A DNA stretch of 64,000 nucleotides from positions 43,402-107,401 of the IMG/VR virus record IMGVR_UViG_3300032053_000016. One strand, written 5' to 3'. The notes beneath the pieces are model-generated. The model had not been told where the DNA came from. It worked only from the letters and a program-made list of their open reading frames with translations, and did no database searches. Position numbers and translations under genes: made by a program. Shown piece by piece: positions 23,819 to 32,083 of this stretch (position 1 is its first letter; every line of letters starts with the position of its first letter). The DNA comes from a virus.

Positions 23819-24729
23819 ACGTCTCTCATGGCGTCCAGGTCGAGGACGATGTTCTTGTACTGCTTGACGATCTCGTCGATGTGGAAGCGTTGGCCGACGG
23901 CGAGCGCGCGGGCGCTCTCCATCTCCGTGAGGCTGCTGCCCTCGATGAGGAGCTCCAGGCTTTCCATCATGCCATCACGGGTCTCCTCGAAACGGCTGGC
24001 CCCGCCGCCGTGCTCCAAGTAGCTTTCGTACGGCGTGCAGACCGTGCGGATGCCGAACGACTGGAAGTTCGACAGCTTCGTGTTTGGCTTGTGCCGTTTC
24101 AGCAGCTCGGCGAACCGCGGGTTGGAGCTCAGGCTCGACTCCGCGAAGACGACGCCGACGTCGATCGTCTTCATGATCTCGACGCACTCCTCGCGCGTGT
24201 TGGGGTGGACGGAGACGAACTCGACGCCCATCTTCGCGCACAACGCTTCGATCTCCTCTTTGGCGGAGAGCTGCTCGGGCAGGCCAACGTACCCGACGCG
24301 GGCCGCCTTCTTGAGCGTGTTGACGTGCTTGTCGTAGTTGACCGTGTGGTGCGGGACCACATAGATCGGCTTGTTGTCGGCGTACGGCTCGAGGTCTTTG
24401 AGAGTCACCGTGTTGTTGACGATGTAGAAGTCGCACTCGGGGTGGGCGTACGCCGAGAGATTCTCGACCTTCGCGCCGCGGAAGAAGGCGTCCCCGCACA
24501 TTGAATCTGCGACGTCGAATCCGATTCGATGCCCGCGGCGTTTCAATTGAGCGGCTAGACCAGCGTCGTATGTTCGAATGAACAACGAGATGTCGTTTAG
24601 ACTGGTTTCACGCTCCCAATCCGTGTTGTGAACGTCGAGTACACGTGATCCTTCTCGAAGAGCATCGGCGACTTGTCGACCTCTGATGAGACCTGACGTG
24701 CGCGACAACATGCAAACGAAATTGATCAC
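23815..24729 (-). CDS. GT-B-like glycosyltransferase
   Basis: I chose GTG 24729 (304 residues), overlapping the HNH gene stop as GTGA. The pattern is two Rossmann-like halves. The second begins at 'ARVGYVGLPEQLSAK' and carries 'DVGVVFAE' and 'KLSNFQSFGIRTVCTPYESY', which corresponds to the donor-binding region of GT1/GT4-type enzymes. The canonical E-x7-E motif is not obvious. The gene changes composition sharply inside its 5' part near 24,495 (about 65% GC downstream, about 43-52% upstream). This may mark a conversion tract from the adjacent endonuclease. Confidence 0.6.
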   Translation of the reverse strand: MINFVCMLSRTSGLIRGRQVADALREGSRVLDVHNTDWERETSLNDISLFIRTYDAGLAAQLKRRGHRIGFDVADSMCGDAFFRGAKVENLSAYAHPECDFYIVNNTVTLKDLEPYADNKPIYVVPHHTVNYDKHVNTLKKAARVGYVGLPEQLSAKEEIEALCAKMGVEFVSVHPNTREECVEIMKTIDVGVVFAESSLSSNPRFAELLKRHKPNTKLSNFQSFGIRTVCTPYESYLEHGGGASRFEETRDGMMESLELLIEGSSLTEMESARALAVGQRFHIDEIVKQYKNIVLDLDAMRDV

Positions 24730-25142
24730 TGTGTCGCCTTCTGGTGATTGTAGACGCGCTCGATCCAGGAACGGAACTCTGCGACGGTCTGGTTGTTCTT
24801 GGCCGCGTTGCACCTCCAACAACACGTGACCACGTTGCCCATGGTGTACGGAAGCGCGCTGTCGACCCTGTCTAGGCCGTTGATGCCTTTGGTCTTGTAC
24901 GTGTCGATGTGCCCGATGTTTTCGGACTCTTTCCCGCAGTAGTGGCACGGCTTGACGAAAAGTTCATCGGCTTGTTCTCTGGTGAGTTCCCAAGCAATGT
25001 CGCGCATGATTGCACGTCGTCGAACGCTGTCGTACTTGATACCGAGCTGCTTCCCGTACTTCGTTGTGCGTCGGTACAACCGCGGCTTGCCCTTGTAGAG
25101 AAGTCGAAGGTTCTCCTTTTCTTGCTCGGAGATCTTTCTCAT
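24726..25142 (-). CDS. HNH homing endonuclease
   Basis: The 138-residue protein starts at ATG 25142 (ATGA overlap with the upstream glycosyltransferase). The N-terminal 65 residues are basic and helical. The nuclease half has 'CHYCGKESENIGHID' and 'LDRVDSALPY', then 'NVVTCCWRCNAAKNN', giving two CxxC zinc knuckles, the catalytic His/Asp and the conserved N-x-A-K. This is the free-standing HNH type common in T-even-like phages. It splits two GC-rich glycosyltransferase genes and is itself less GC-rich, consistent with arrival by homing. Confidence 0.87.
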   Translation of the reverse strand: MRKISEQEKENLRLLYKGKPRLYRRTTKYGKQLGIKYDSVRRRAIMRDIAWELTREQADELFVKPCHYCGKESENIGHIDTYKTKGINGLDRVDSALPYTMGNVVTCCWRCNAAKNNQTVAEFRSWIERVYNHQKATQ

Positions 25143-25897
25143 CGCCTTCTGACGCCTCGGATGCTCGTGTCGATGTTGTACTCCTTCATCAAGCGTTCCA
25201 TGATCTCGGGGTACTCGTCCATGTTCCATTGACCCTTGTTGATGCCGGTGCAACAATACGGCCACGTCACGGAGTCGTAGTGGAACTTGCCCACCTGCGG
25301 CTCCCCGTTCCAGGTGAAGACGCCCTTGATGCCGCACTGACGAGCGCCGACGTTCCACTTCTCAGACTCCAACCATTTCTCCGACCCAACGTGGGAATAC
25401 AGCTTGATGAGCCGGCCCTTCTTCCACATCGTGGCCTGCATGCTGAACGCGTCCTGCGTGGCCATGTCGACCTCGAAGAAGTTGTCCTTCGTGTGCTTGT
25501 CGAGCGACGTGTTGTAGCCGCAGCGGATCATACGAACGAAGTCGTAGTCGGTGTCAAGGAGGTAGTCGCGGACCTTCGCGATGCGCTCGTGGACGACGTC
25601 GGCGTACAGGAAGAAGTCATCCTGTAGGTAGATGACGAAGTCCTCCTTGACGTGGTCGAGCCCGGAGAGGTACTGCTTGTAGTACGGGTCGGCGTCGTCG
25701 TGCTCGACCAGCTCGTGTCCGGCGAAGTCGAACTTCGCGCCGGACCCTTTGTCGGAGAACACGTACGACTTGATGCCGCCGAGGTGCTTCTTCAGCTGCC
25801 CGAAGTGAATCGGCCACACGTCAGCGTACTTGGACGTGGTGTAGGTGACGCAGGCGACGTCAGCGAGCGAAGACGGTGTCGAGGATCTGTTGAGCAC
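25139..25897 (-). CDS. GT-A-like glycosyltransferase
   Basis: I set GTG 25897 as start (252 residues); it overlaps the upstream gene by 38 bases, and no ATG is available until well inside the conserved part. The N-terminal strand 'DVACVTYTTSKYADVW', a 'KSYVFSDKG' strand, and 'DFVIYLQDDFFLYADV' with its Q-D-D site match GT-A enzymes. A C-terminal 'HYDSVTWPYCC' segment may bind metal or acceptor. The acceptor and donor are unknown. Composition is GC-rich. Confidence 0.6.
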   Translation of the reverse strand: MLNRSSTPSSLADVACVTYTTSKYADVWPIHFGQLKKHLGGIKSYVFSDKGSGAKFDFAGHELVEHDDADPYYKQYLSGLDHVKEDFVIYLQDDFFLYADVVHERIAKVRDYLLDTDYDFVRMIRCGYNTSLDKHTKDNFFEVDMATQDAFSMQATMWKKGRLIKLYSHVGSEKWLESEKWNVGARQCGIKGVFTWNGEPQVGKFHYDSVTWPYCCTGINKGQWNMDEYPEIMERLMKEYNIDTSIRGVRRR

Positions 25898-26822
25898 GGT
25901 TCTTGGCCGTATGGTAGCACATCGCATGCTCCAGACCACGCTCTCCAATGAGCTCGGGGTTGGCGTCATTGAAGACAAGGTGATGGATGCTCTTTGACAG
26001 CTCGTCTGGGGTGGACCACGACACCGCATGCTCGAAGTCCAAGAACGGGTGTGGGAACTCGACGTTGTACCGTTGATACAAGACGCACGCGCGCGCCCCC
26101 ACGGCTTCCCAGAATCGGTCACACGTGTCGCCACCGCCCCACGCATCCACAACGATCCGCGCGCGTCTCAGGTGGTCCTTGTACTCACTCGATGACAGGT
26201 CACTGCGCACAACGATGTTTAGTTTGTGTGACGCGTCGGTTGTGTCACGAAAGTTTTGGACGACCTCGATGGCCTCCTTTCGCATGCCGGTCTTTGTGTG
26301 ACCGAGTGAGCAGAGCACGTCGATGTCCTTCTCGCCTGTCATCACTACGTGACGATCGCACATTGCGAACGGGAACGGGACGACGTCGCGTGCAAGGTCT
26401 TGTGCGTATGTCTCGCGTTTGAAGTAGTGACCGCAGCGCTTGAGCATCTCTTCGTCAAGCCACGGCTCACCGCGACGACGCGACGGGTTGGTCAACGAAG
26501 CCGCGGTCTGATCGCCCGACTCCCACCCGGTGGCGGACCACTCGGATCCGTCGATATACACCGTTCGATCGCGTGGGAAATCGGAGTCAGCGACGAAGTA
26601 ACGACGAGGAGGTCGGTTGCCTCGCACCTTGCCGAAGAAGCAAAGCAGCAAGTCACTACTCTTCAATTCCTCACGGAAGGAGCCGTCGATCAGAGAATGC
26701 TTGCAGAATCCATTGCCAGGATCAGAGACAACGAGCTGGTGTCCAAGTTCAGACAGTCCCTCAAGAACCATCTCGCACAAGTAATCGCGTTTGTTGTCAG
26801 GCGTTATGCAAGCGATCTTCAT
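25860..26822 (-). CDS. Glycosyltransferase-like protein (GT-B, DUF-type)
   Basis: The 320-residue protein starts at ATG 26822 (ATGA overlap). It begins 'MKIACITPDNKRDYL' and has a GT-B-like C-terminal segment: 'ARIVVDAWGGGDTCDRFWEA' then VGARACVLYQ, where the Glu of 'FWEA' occupies the place of the donor-binding glutamates. It resembles glycosyltransferases annotated as spore-protein YkvP/CgeB-like. A 'DSDFPRDRTVYIDGSEW' stretch in the middle is characteristic of that group. Sugar specificity is unknown. Confidence 0.65.
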   Translation of the reverse strand: MKIACITPDNKRDYLCEMVLEGLSELGHQLVVSDPGNGFCKHSLIDGSFREELKSSDLLLCFFGKVRGNRPPRRYFVADSDFPRDRTVYIDGSEWSATGWESGDQTAASLTNPSRRRGEPWLDEEMLKRCGHYFKRETYAQDLARDVVPFPFAMCDRHVVMTGEKDIDVLCSLGHTKTGMRKEAIEVVQNFRDTTDASHKLNIVVRSDLSSSEYKDHLRRARIVVDAWGGGDTCDRFWEAVGARACVLYQRYNVEFPHPFLDFEHAVSWSTPDELSKSIHHLVFNDANPELIGERGLEHAMCYHTAKNRAQQILDTVFAR

Positions 26823-27823
26823 GTTGTCATCCTCACGATGACATCGAGGTACTTCTTGCACATCGTGTCTGCGCTTAAGTCAGCGGTGAATGCTCTTCTG
26901 CTGTACGTCACGTAGTCATCTTTGATGGTCTCGAGCGCGTCCTGAAACCCTTTGACGCCGCCTACAAGCTCCTCACCGTAGCGCTGACACATCTCAACCA
27001 CGCCTCCGCCATCACCGTGGAAGATCACAGGCAAACCGCAAGCTGCGCCTTCAACATGGTGAGAACCACACGCCTCCCAACGCGCGCCTGTCACGTAGAC
27101 GTCGTGTTTACGCAACTCATCACCAAGTTCAATGCCGTACAACGGAGCGATGATCTTGGTGTGTTTTGGAATGTGTCCGGCAGGGTAGCGTCCGATGTAC
27201 GTGAATTCAAAAGCGCCGCCAACATCAATCAACTCATCGATGTGTTCGTAGAGGTCAACACCTTTTGACGGGTTATTTGACCAATGATGTGTGACGAGAC
27301 GGATCGGAGCATGTGGCTTGTTGAAGCCAGGTGGAAAAAATGTCTTTCCATCGCTGCCAGAACGTATCCGTTGCCATTCGGTCGATGTCCACCTACCAGC
27401 GTGAAAATACCTTTCATCACAGCCGTTGGTGATGACACACACGTTGCTGTGACTCGGTCGCATGTCCTTGCTCGCGTAGTAGTCGGCAACCCAACTAGAG
27501 ATGAAGACGGTCGCGTCTGCCACAGCGTTCGAACCCATGATGATGCGATCAAGCTCATCTCCACCGCGCGTCTTGCCGGTGTCGTTGACACGGTGAAGCA
27601 CTTTGACGTTCGGGTTGGATTGCTTGTAACGCGCGATGTCACCAGCGGAGAACCCACCATCCTCGTGACGAGGATCAAGCATGACGATCGCGTGGATCCC
27701 AGGTTCAAGCGTGTACACAACTTGATGCCCGATTGTTGTCAGGTAGTCGGCGAACGTGGTCGCAAAATGCGCACCTCCACCCCAAGGCGTACGACGTGGC
27801 ATCCTGTTGAAAGCGATCTTCAT
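26819..27823 (-). CDS. GT4-type glycosyltransferase
   Basis: The 334-residue protein has the N-terminal 'WGGGAHFATTFADYL' glycine turn, the interdomain strand 'IRLVTHHWSNNPSKG', and the E-x7-E motif in 'EACGSHHVEGAACGLPVI' followed by FHGDGGG. Length is typical of compact GT4 enzymes. ATG start 27823 is coupled by ATGA overlap to the upstream small gene. It probably adds one sugar in the glycan made by the block. Confidence 0.83.
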   Translation of the reverse strand: MKIAFNRMPRRTPWGGGAHFATTFADYLTTIGHQVVYTLEPGIHAIVMLDPRHEDGGFSAGDIARYKQSNPNVKVLHRVNDTGKTRGGDELDRIIMGSNAVADATVFISSWVADYYASKDMRPSHSNVCVITNGCDERYFHAGRWTSTEWQRIRSGSDGKTFFPPGFNKPHAPIRLVTHHWSNNPSKGVDLYEHIDELIDVGGAFEFTYIGRYPAGHIPKHTKIIAPLYGIELGDELRKHDVYVTGARWEACGSHHVEGAACGLPVIFHGDGGGVVEMCQRYGEELVGGVKGFQDALETIKDDYVTYSRRAFTADLSADTMCKKYLDVIVRMTT

Positions 27824-28002
27824 GCTGCCAATCTCTCAACGAGAGCGTTGAAAAGAGTGATTTGCTGCTCACGTGAGAGCCTATTCAACTTCTTCATGAA
27901 GCCGTCGAACTCCATGCTGAGCATTCGAGTCGCGTGACGATCACGCACGGCGAGAAAGTCGGCTTCGAGCTTAGCAGCGCCTGACTCGTAATCGTCGTTC
28001 AC
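27820..28002 (-). CDS. Small helical protein
   Basis: This 60-residue protein is predicted fully helical (charged, no Cys). It has ATGA/GTGA-type overlaps on both sides. It has no recognised family. Its size equals that of the pair at 33743-34076, but I see no clear sequence relation. Confidence 0.55.
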   Translation of the reverse strand: MNDDYESGAAKLEADFLAVRDRHATRMLSMEFDGFMKKLNRLSREQQITLFNALVERLAA

Positions 28003-28235
28003 CCTTTGCTCCCGATCGGGTCGTTCCCGTAGCTGTTACGCTCGTGGATCAGGCCATCCTTGCTGTGGATGAAGTGCTCACCCTTGTTGAGCATGGCACG
28101 CTCTCGACCAGCTGCCTTCGCTTCCTTCTTCGTCTTGTGAACAGGCCCGAACTGCACGTCATCTTCGGTGTTGACGTACCCGTTCTTACGGTTCCCTGAC
28201 GTGTGAACTGCTTTTCCACTGGTGATCTCTGTCAT
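27999..28235 (-). CDS. DUF2188-like small basic protein
   Basis: The 78-residue protein has 'KTKKEAKAAGRERAMLNKG' followed by 'FIHSKDGLIHERNSYGNDP'. The H-x-K-D-G-x-I-x-x-R-x-S-Y-G-x-D-P pattern is the hallmark of DUF2188, a small protein common in bacteria and phages. Function is unknown. ATG start 28235; the gap to the dehydratase stop is 12 bases. Confidence 0.7.
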   Translation of the reverse strand: MTEITSGKAVHTSGNRKNGYVNTEDDVQFGPVHKTKKEAKAAGRERAMLNKGEHFIHSKDGLIHERNSYGNDPIGSKG

Positions 28236-28247
28236 GTTTGTCTCTTT

Positions 28248-29180
28248 TCACGCAAGTCTCTGGAAGTAGTGCTCGATCGTGAGCTCAAGCCCGCGAGTGA
28301 ACGTCGTGAACCGACTAGGATCGATGTCACTCTCGATCCAGTAACGACGGTCATGTCCAAGTCGATCGGCAACAAACACAACGTTCGCGTTTGGGATCAT
28401 CCCGAGCTCACGGTAGCGATCGTCTACCTGTTTGATGATGGCGACGTTGGTGTCTGTGTAACCAGACGAGATGTTCAGGATCTTGTTTGTCACACCTGAG
28501 ACGATGGTATCACGGATCGCTCTGACAGTATCTCCCACATACGTCCACTCACGACGTTGCATGCCGTCTCCGTAGAGAGGGAAGTCCCGCACGGTGATCA
28601 TCGCCTCCAACAGCTTGGGGAGGAACTTCTCTTTGTGCTGGCGCGGGCCAAAGTTGTTCGAAGGACGAAAGATGAGGTACGGCTGCTTGTACGTGTTGTG
28701 ATACGCGAGCAACATCATGTCGGCGGCTGCCTTCGTGGCCGAGTATGGGTTGCGTGGGCGCAACGGATCAGTGGTCACGTAACCTCGATCGCAACCCAAC
28801 GCGTCACCGTAGACCTCATCGGTCGACAACTGACAGAACAGAGCGTTGTAATGACGTGCAACATCCATGAGCGCAGAAGCGCCGTGAAGGTTTGTTCGGA
28901 TGAACGGCTCGCTGTCGTTGATCGAGTTGTCGACATGTGTCTCGGCAGCGAAGTTGACGATGACGTCGAACCCACCTTGGAGAAAAACTGTGTTCATCGC
29001 ATGCTTGTCACATATATCAAGCTGTTTGAACTCGAACTTCCCCCACGACTCAGACAGGTTCTTCAGGTTGCCAGCGTACGTCAGCTTGTCAACGACGGTG
29101 ACGTTGTCACCACAGGACACGAAATGATCAACCGCGTGGGAACCGATGAAACCTGCGCCGCCTGTCAGAAGAACCTTCAT
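28248..29180 (-). CDS. rmlB: dTDP-glucose 4,6-dehydratase
   Basis: The 310-residue extended SDR has 'GGAGFIGSHAVDHF' (7-20) for NAD binding, 'DKLTYAGNLKNL' (31-42), 'NFAAETHVDNSI' and the catalytic 'STDEVYG' (T-D-E triad). 'YSATKAAADM' (Y-x3-K) and 'FRPSNNFGPRQH' follow. These are diagnostic of RmlB/RfbB, which makes dTDP-4-keto-6-deoxyglucose, the entry point to rhamnose and other deoxysugars. It overlaps the RmlD-like gene by ATGA, and the RmlA-like gene follows, forming a nucleotide-sugar module. It is slightly shorter than E. coli RmlB (about 360). Confidence 0.9.
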   Translation of the reverse strand: MKVLLTGGAGFIGSHAVDHFVSCGDNVTVVDKLTYAGNLKNLSESWGKFEFKQLDICDKHAMNTVFLQGGFDVIVNFAAETHVDNSINDSEPFIRTNLHGASALMDVARHYNALFCQLSTDEVYGDALGCDRGYVTTDPLRPRNPYSATKAAADMMLLAYHNTYKQPYLIFRPSNNFGPRQHKEKFLPKLLEAMITVRDFPLYGDGMQRREWTYVGDTVRAIRDTIVSGVTNKILNISSGYTDTNVAIIKQVDDRYRELGMIPNANVVFVADRLGHDRRYWIESDIDPSRFTTFTRGLELTIEHYFQRLA

Positions 29181-30067
29181 GCGGTCTTATCGTAGTTCTC
29201 TACGCACCAGTCGATGACCTCTTCAGCCGTGCGTGGGTGGTAGCCGGTGCTCTTCAACTTCTCGATGTTGAGCACCGTGTTTACACGCTTTACCTCGATG
29301 GAGTCAAGGTACTCCTGGTAATCGACCGGCTGTGGATCGAGCTTCGGGTTGAGCTTCACGAGCTTGACCGCGATCTGATACGGCGAGATGGTGCCTTCGT
29401 TCGCGCAGTTGAAAATGCCAGTGGCTCTGACCTTCAACAGGTGATCCACCATGTCGCAGAAGTTCTCGATGCAAGTGATGGAGTTGGCGCTCTCGATGAA
29501 CCGCGCGGGGGCTGGCACGCTCAGGAACTTCGTCAGAAGGTTCGTCTTGTATGGGATGGCGCTGACCAGCTGCCGCGGTCGCAGGATCAGCACAGGCACG
29601 TCCAGCTTCGCGTTGAGGATCATCTTGTCTGCTTCGGCTTTGGAGAAAGCGTAGAAGCTCGCCGGCGTGGGCTCGTCCTCCTCGCTGTACTCCTTTTCGG
29701 TTCCCATTCCGTCGAACACGCAACCTGATGAGATGTGGATGAGCTTCCACCCGAGTGCGTCGCAAGCTTCGGCGACGTTGAGCGCGCCGAGGGTGTTGAC
29801 CGCGTAGCATTCCTCCTTGTTGTGTTCACAATATTCAAGATTAATGAGAGCTGCTGTGTTGATGACGACGGGGTTGAGACTGTCCACCACATGGTCAAGG
29901 TCGCCCTTTGCTCGAAGGGCGAGAACTGCCTTGTCATGCGCCGCTTTCATGACCTTCGCGAGCTTCAACGGCTTGTCCGTGATCTCGATGTCCTTGTGAC
30001 CAAGAACAACGTCTCCGGGTTTCTTGAGTTGCTGCGCGAGCTTGCCGTTGCCGATGATGATCCTCAT
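29177..30067 (-). CDS. rmlD: dTDP-4-dehydrorhamnose reductase-like SDR
   Basis: The 296-residue protein has a short N-terminal NAD(P) motif (IGNGKLAQQL), then 'VVINTAALINLEYCE', 'WKLIHISSGCVFDG' and 'FYAFSKAEAD' (Y-x3-K), with a C-terminal substrate domain. This is the RmlD/RfbD layout; the family reduces the 4-keto group of dTDP-6-deoxy-4-ketosugars. The N-terminal glycine motif is degenerate compared with GxxGxxG, which adds some doubt about cofactor use. No rmlC is visible nearby, so the product need not be L-rhamnose. Confidence 0.8.
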   Translation of the reverse strand: MRIIIGNGKLAQQLKKPGDVVLGHKDIEITDKPLKLAKVMKAAHDKAVLALRAKGDLDHVVDSLNPVVINTAALINLEYCEHNKEECYAVNTLGALNVAEACDALGWKLIHISSGCVFDGMGTEKEYSEEDEPTPASFYAFSKAEADKMILNAKLDVPVLILRPRQLVSAIPYKTNLLTKFLSVPAPARFIESANSITCIENFCDMVDHLLKVRATGIFNCANEGTISPYQIAVKLVKLNPKLDPQPVDYQEYLDSIEVKRVNTVLNIEKLKSTGYHPRTAEEVIDWCVENYDKTA

Positions 30068-30843
30068 TTGAACTCCTTTGTGACCTTCGAAATGAGGTCT
30101 ATGTCTTCTTTGAACGCACGATTGCGCATCATCTCAGTCGCGCGCTGGTAACTTTCATGTGTTCCAGCATCGACCCACCCGTCTTCCACACGGAAAACAT
30201 GACCAGTGTGAAACGCGGACTTGACATACGCCGAGTTGACGTCGGAGATCTCGTACTCACCACGCGCGGACGGTCTGAGCCGCTTGATGATCTGGAAGAC
30301 GTCAGCGGAGTACAGGTACAACCCAAGCACCGCGTCAGAGCTTGGTAGCACGTCAGGCTTCTCGACAATGTCTTCAAGACCACCGTCGACACCGTACTTT
30401 GCCACACCGAAACGCTTCGCGTCCGGCAACTCCTTCACAAAGAGACCAAAGTCCGTCTTCTTGTCTTGGGCAAAGAACGCGATGTCAGCCGCCACGTCGT
30501 CCACGTTTTCAAAGATGTTATCGCCGAGGATGACGGCAAATCGATCCTGTCCAACAAAGTTTTCGCATAGACCAAGCGCAGCAGCGATGCCGTTCGCGTT
30601 GTCTTGAACCCTGTACGTCATCTGACACCCGTACTCCGAGCCTGAGCCGAGCAACGACATGATCGCTCCAACATGCTCAGTGCCAGTGACAAGCATGATG
30701 TCAGTGATGCCAGCTTTGAGGAACACGTTGAGAATGTGCACGATGATCGGCACCTCACCCATCGGTAGCAACGCCTTGTTGGTCACCCGTGTCAATGGGT
30801 AGAGTCGAGAACCAGTGCCGCCTGCGAGAATGACGCCCTTCAT
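30064..30843 (-). CDS. rmlA: Glucose-1-phosphate thymidylyltransferase-like nucleotidyltransferase
   Basis: The 259-residue protein starts with 'GVILAGGTGSRLYPLT' (the L-A-G-G-x-G-x-R-L nucleotide-binding signature) and continues 'KALLPMGEVPIIV', 'ILGDNIFEN' (metal-binding Asp) and 'RVEDGWVDAGTH', all matching RmlA. The family activates glucose-1-phosphate to dTDP-glucose. I chose ATG 30843, which shares one base with the upstream stop (TGATG); a TTG one codon earlier is possible. It is slightly shorter than bacterial RmlA (about 290). It supplies the RmlB-like enzyme. Confidence 0.87.
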   Translation of the reverse strand: MKGVILAGGTGSRLYPLTRVTNKALLPMGEVPIIVHILNVFLKAGITDIMLVTGTEHVGAIMSLLGSGSEYGCQMTYRVQDNANGIAAALGLCENFVGQDRFAVILGDNIFENVDDVAADIAFFAQDKKTDFGLFVKELPDAKRFGVAKYGVDGGLEDIVEKPDVLPSSDAVLGLYLYSADVFQIIKRLRPSARGEYEISDVNSAYVKSAFHTGHVFRVEDGWVDAGTHESYQRATEMMRNRAFKEDIDLISKVTKEFK

Positions 30844-31913
30844 CAACGCGAAATATAGCGCTTTGTTTGGGAACTACTTCGAATCGCCATCAAGAGGTTG
30901 AAGTCAGTCCACCCTTGAGATACATCGTACTTGAGACGCTGACCTCCTTGTGTGATGACATGATCAGCGAAGTTGTCGACTAGAACTTTGAGCGCTTCCT
31001 GTTGATCGTTGAGATGATCAGTCTGAGCTTCCCAAGCGTGTGTCTCCAAAAGAGGACCGTCTGGTTTGTAGAGCTCACCGAGGATCGACTGCGTCTTTCC
31101 GGCGAAGCGGCCTGGGTTGACCCTGACAAGCATGGTTGAGTGGTCGGGTCCTTCAAGAGCCACCCTGATGTTGAGATCGTTGTCGTGGTTCACGATCGAA
31201 GCGCACGACGTGTAGATGCGCAACGAGCATGGAGAACGATACTTGCAACGGTTGTAGAGTGAGCTGAAGTTGTAGATGGCCACCTCGCCGGTAGCGAATC
31301 GGATCTGCCCGCTCTCCCAGTTCTCTGTGTGTCCGTGCTGTGACACGCCGTTGCCGTCTTTGAACGACGCCATTGGGACGCCGTGCGACATGCCGCAGAC
31401 CTCGATCGGCACCTTGTCGAAGCCGATGTAGCGTCGAAGCTGCGCGAGACCATGGTACTCGAACGTGCGAAAGTCGTTGACAACCGTGTGAGGCTTGCCG
31501 TATCGGCTATGACCTAACACGTTCATCTTGAACTGCTCAGACGGCAGCCAAGGCGTCTGCTCGGCGATCTGAAAAGGAATACCCTTCTTCTCGGCCTTGG
31601 TGACCACGTCCTTGGTCCAAACAGGCGTCTCGGCCATCAACGGCTTGCCGTAATCGAGGCATCGTAAAGCGATCTCAGTGAGCGCCGAGGAGTTGACCGC
31701 GATGACGAGCGCGTCGCTCGAGCGCGCCAACCTGTCGAGATCCGCGTAACGTGTGTACCCAAACGCATCGATGAGCTTTTGGCCTTTCGCGAGGTCGCGG
31801 TTCCAGAACCCGCTCACTTCGATGTCGTTGTTGGAGTTGAGGACAGGTGCGTACATGTCGTGCACACGTTTGCCTGCTCCAACGATGCCGATTCGTAGCT
31901 TGCCAACTGTCAT
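30843..31913 (-). CDS. Gfo/Idh/MocA-family sugar oxidoreductase
   Basis: The 356-residue protein has the N-terminal Rossmann motif 'LRIGIVGAGKRVHDMYAPVL' (6-25) and 'VSGFWNRD' for NAD(P) ribose recognition. The usual E-K-P motif appears as 'AETPVW', and 'NVLGHSRYGKP' follows; the C-terminal domain is the mixed beta-sheet of the family. Members oxidise or reduce nucleotide sugars or free sugars. The replacement of Lys by Thr in E-K-P may change chemistry. Context with RmlA/B/D suggests processing of a dTDP-ketosugar (inference). Confidence 0.78.
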   Translation of the reverse strand: MTVGKLRIGIVGAGKRVHDMYAPVLNSNNDIEVSGFWNRDLAKGQKLIDAFGYTRYADLDRLARSSDALVIAVNSSALTEIALRCLDYGKPLMAETPVWTKDVVTKAEKKGIPFQIAEQTPWLPSEQFKMNVLGHSRYGKPHTVVNDFRTFEYHGLAQLRRYIGFDKVPIEVCGMSHGVPMASFKDGNGVSQHGHTENWESGQIRFATGEVAIYNFSSLYNRCKYRSPCSLRIYTSCASIVNHDNDLNIRVALEGPDHSTMLVRVNPGRFAGKTQSILGELYKPDGPLLETHAWEAQTDHLNDQQEALKVLVDNFADHVITQGGQRLKYDVSQGWTDFNLLMAIRSSSQTKRYISR

Positions 31914-32083
31914 TTTTCATCCTTCAGCAGGTCGCGAACCTGCTCCAACACCTCGTCAAGTGTGTCACGTCGACTGTCCCACGCACCCTCGCGTTCAGGA
32001 TCGGAGACGTACGGGTTGCCGCCGTAACCCACTGTCATCTCATGCTCCAACCACGCTTTCAGGTACAACAGTTTGTCGTTCAT
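31910..32083 (-). CDS. Small acidic helical protein
   Basis: This 57-residue gene fits exactly between its neighbours, with ATGA overlaps at both ends (start ATG 32083, stop at 31910). It has a helical N-terminus (NDKLLYLKAWLEHEM), a Gly/Pro turn, and an acidic C-terminal helix. The exact fit shows it is real. No family is recognised. Confidence 0.65.
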   Translation of the reverse strand: MNDKLLYLKAWLEHEMTVGYGGNPYVSDPEREGAWDSRRDTLDEVLEQVRDLLKDEK

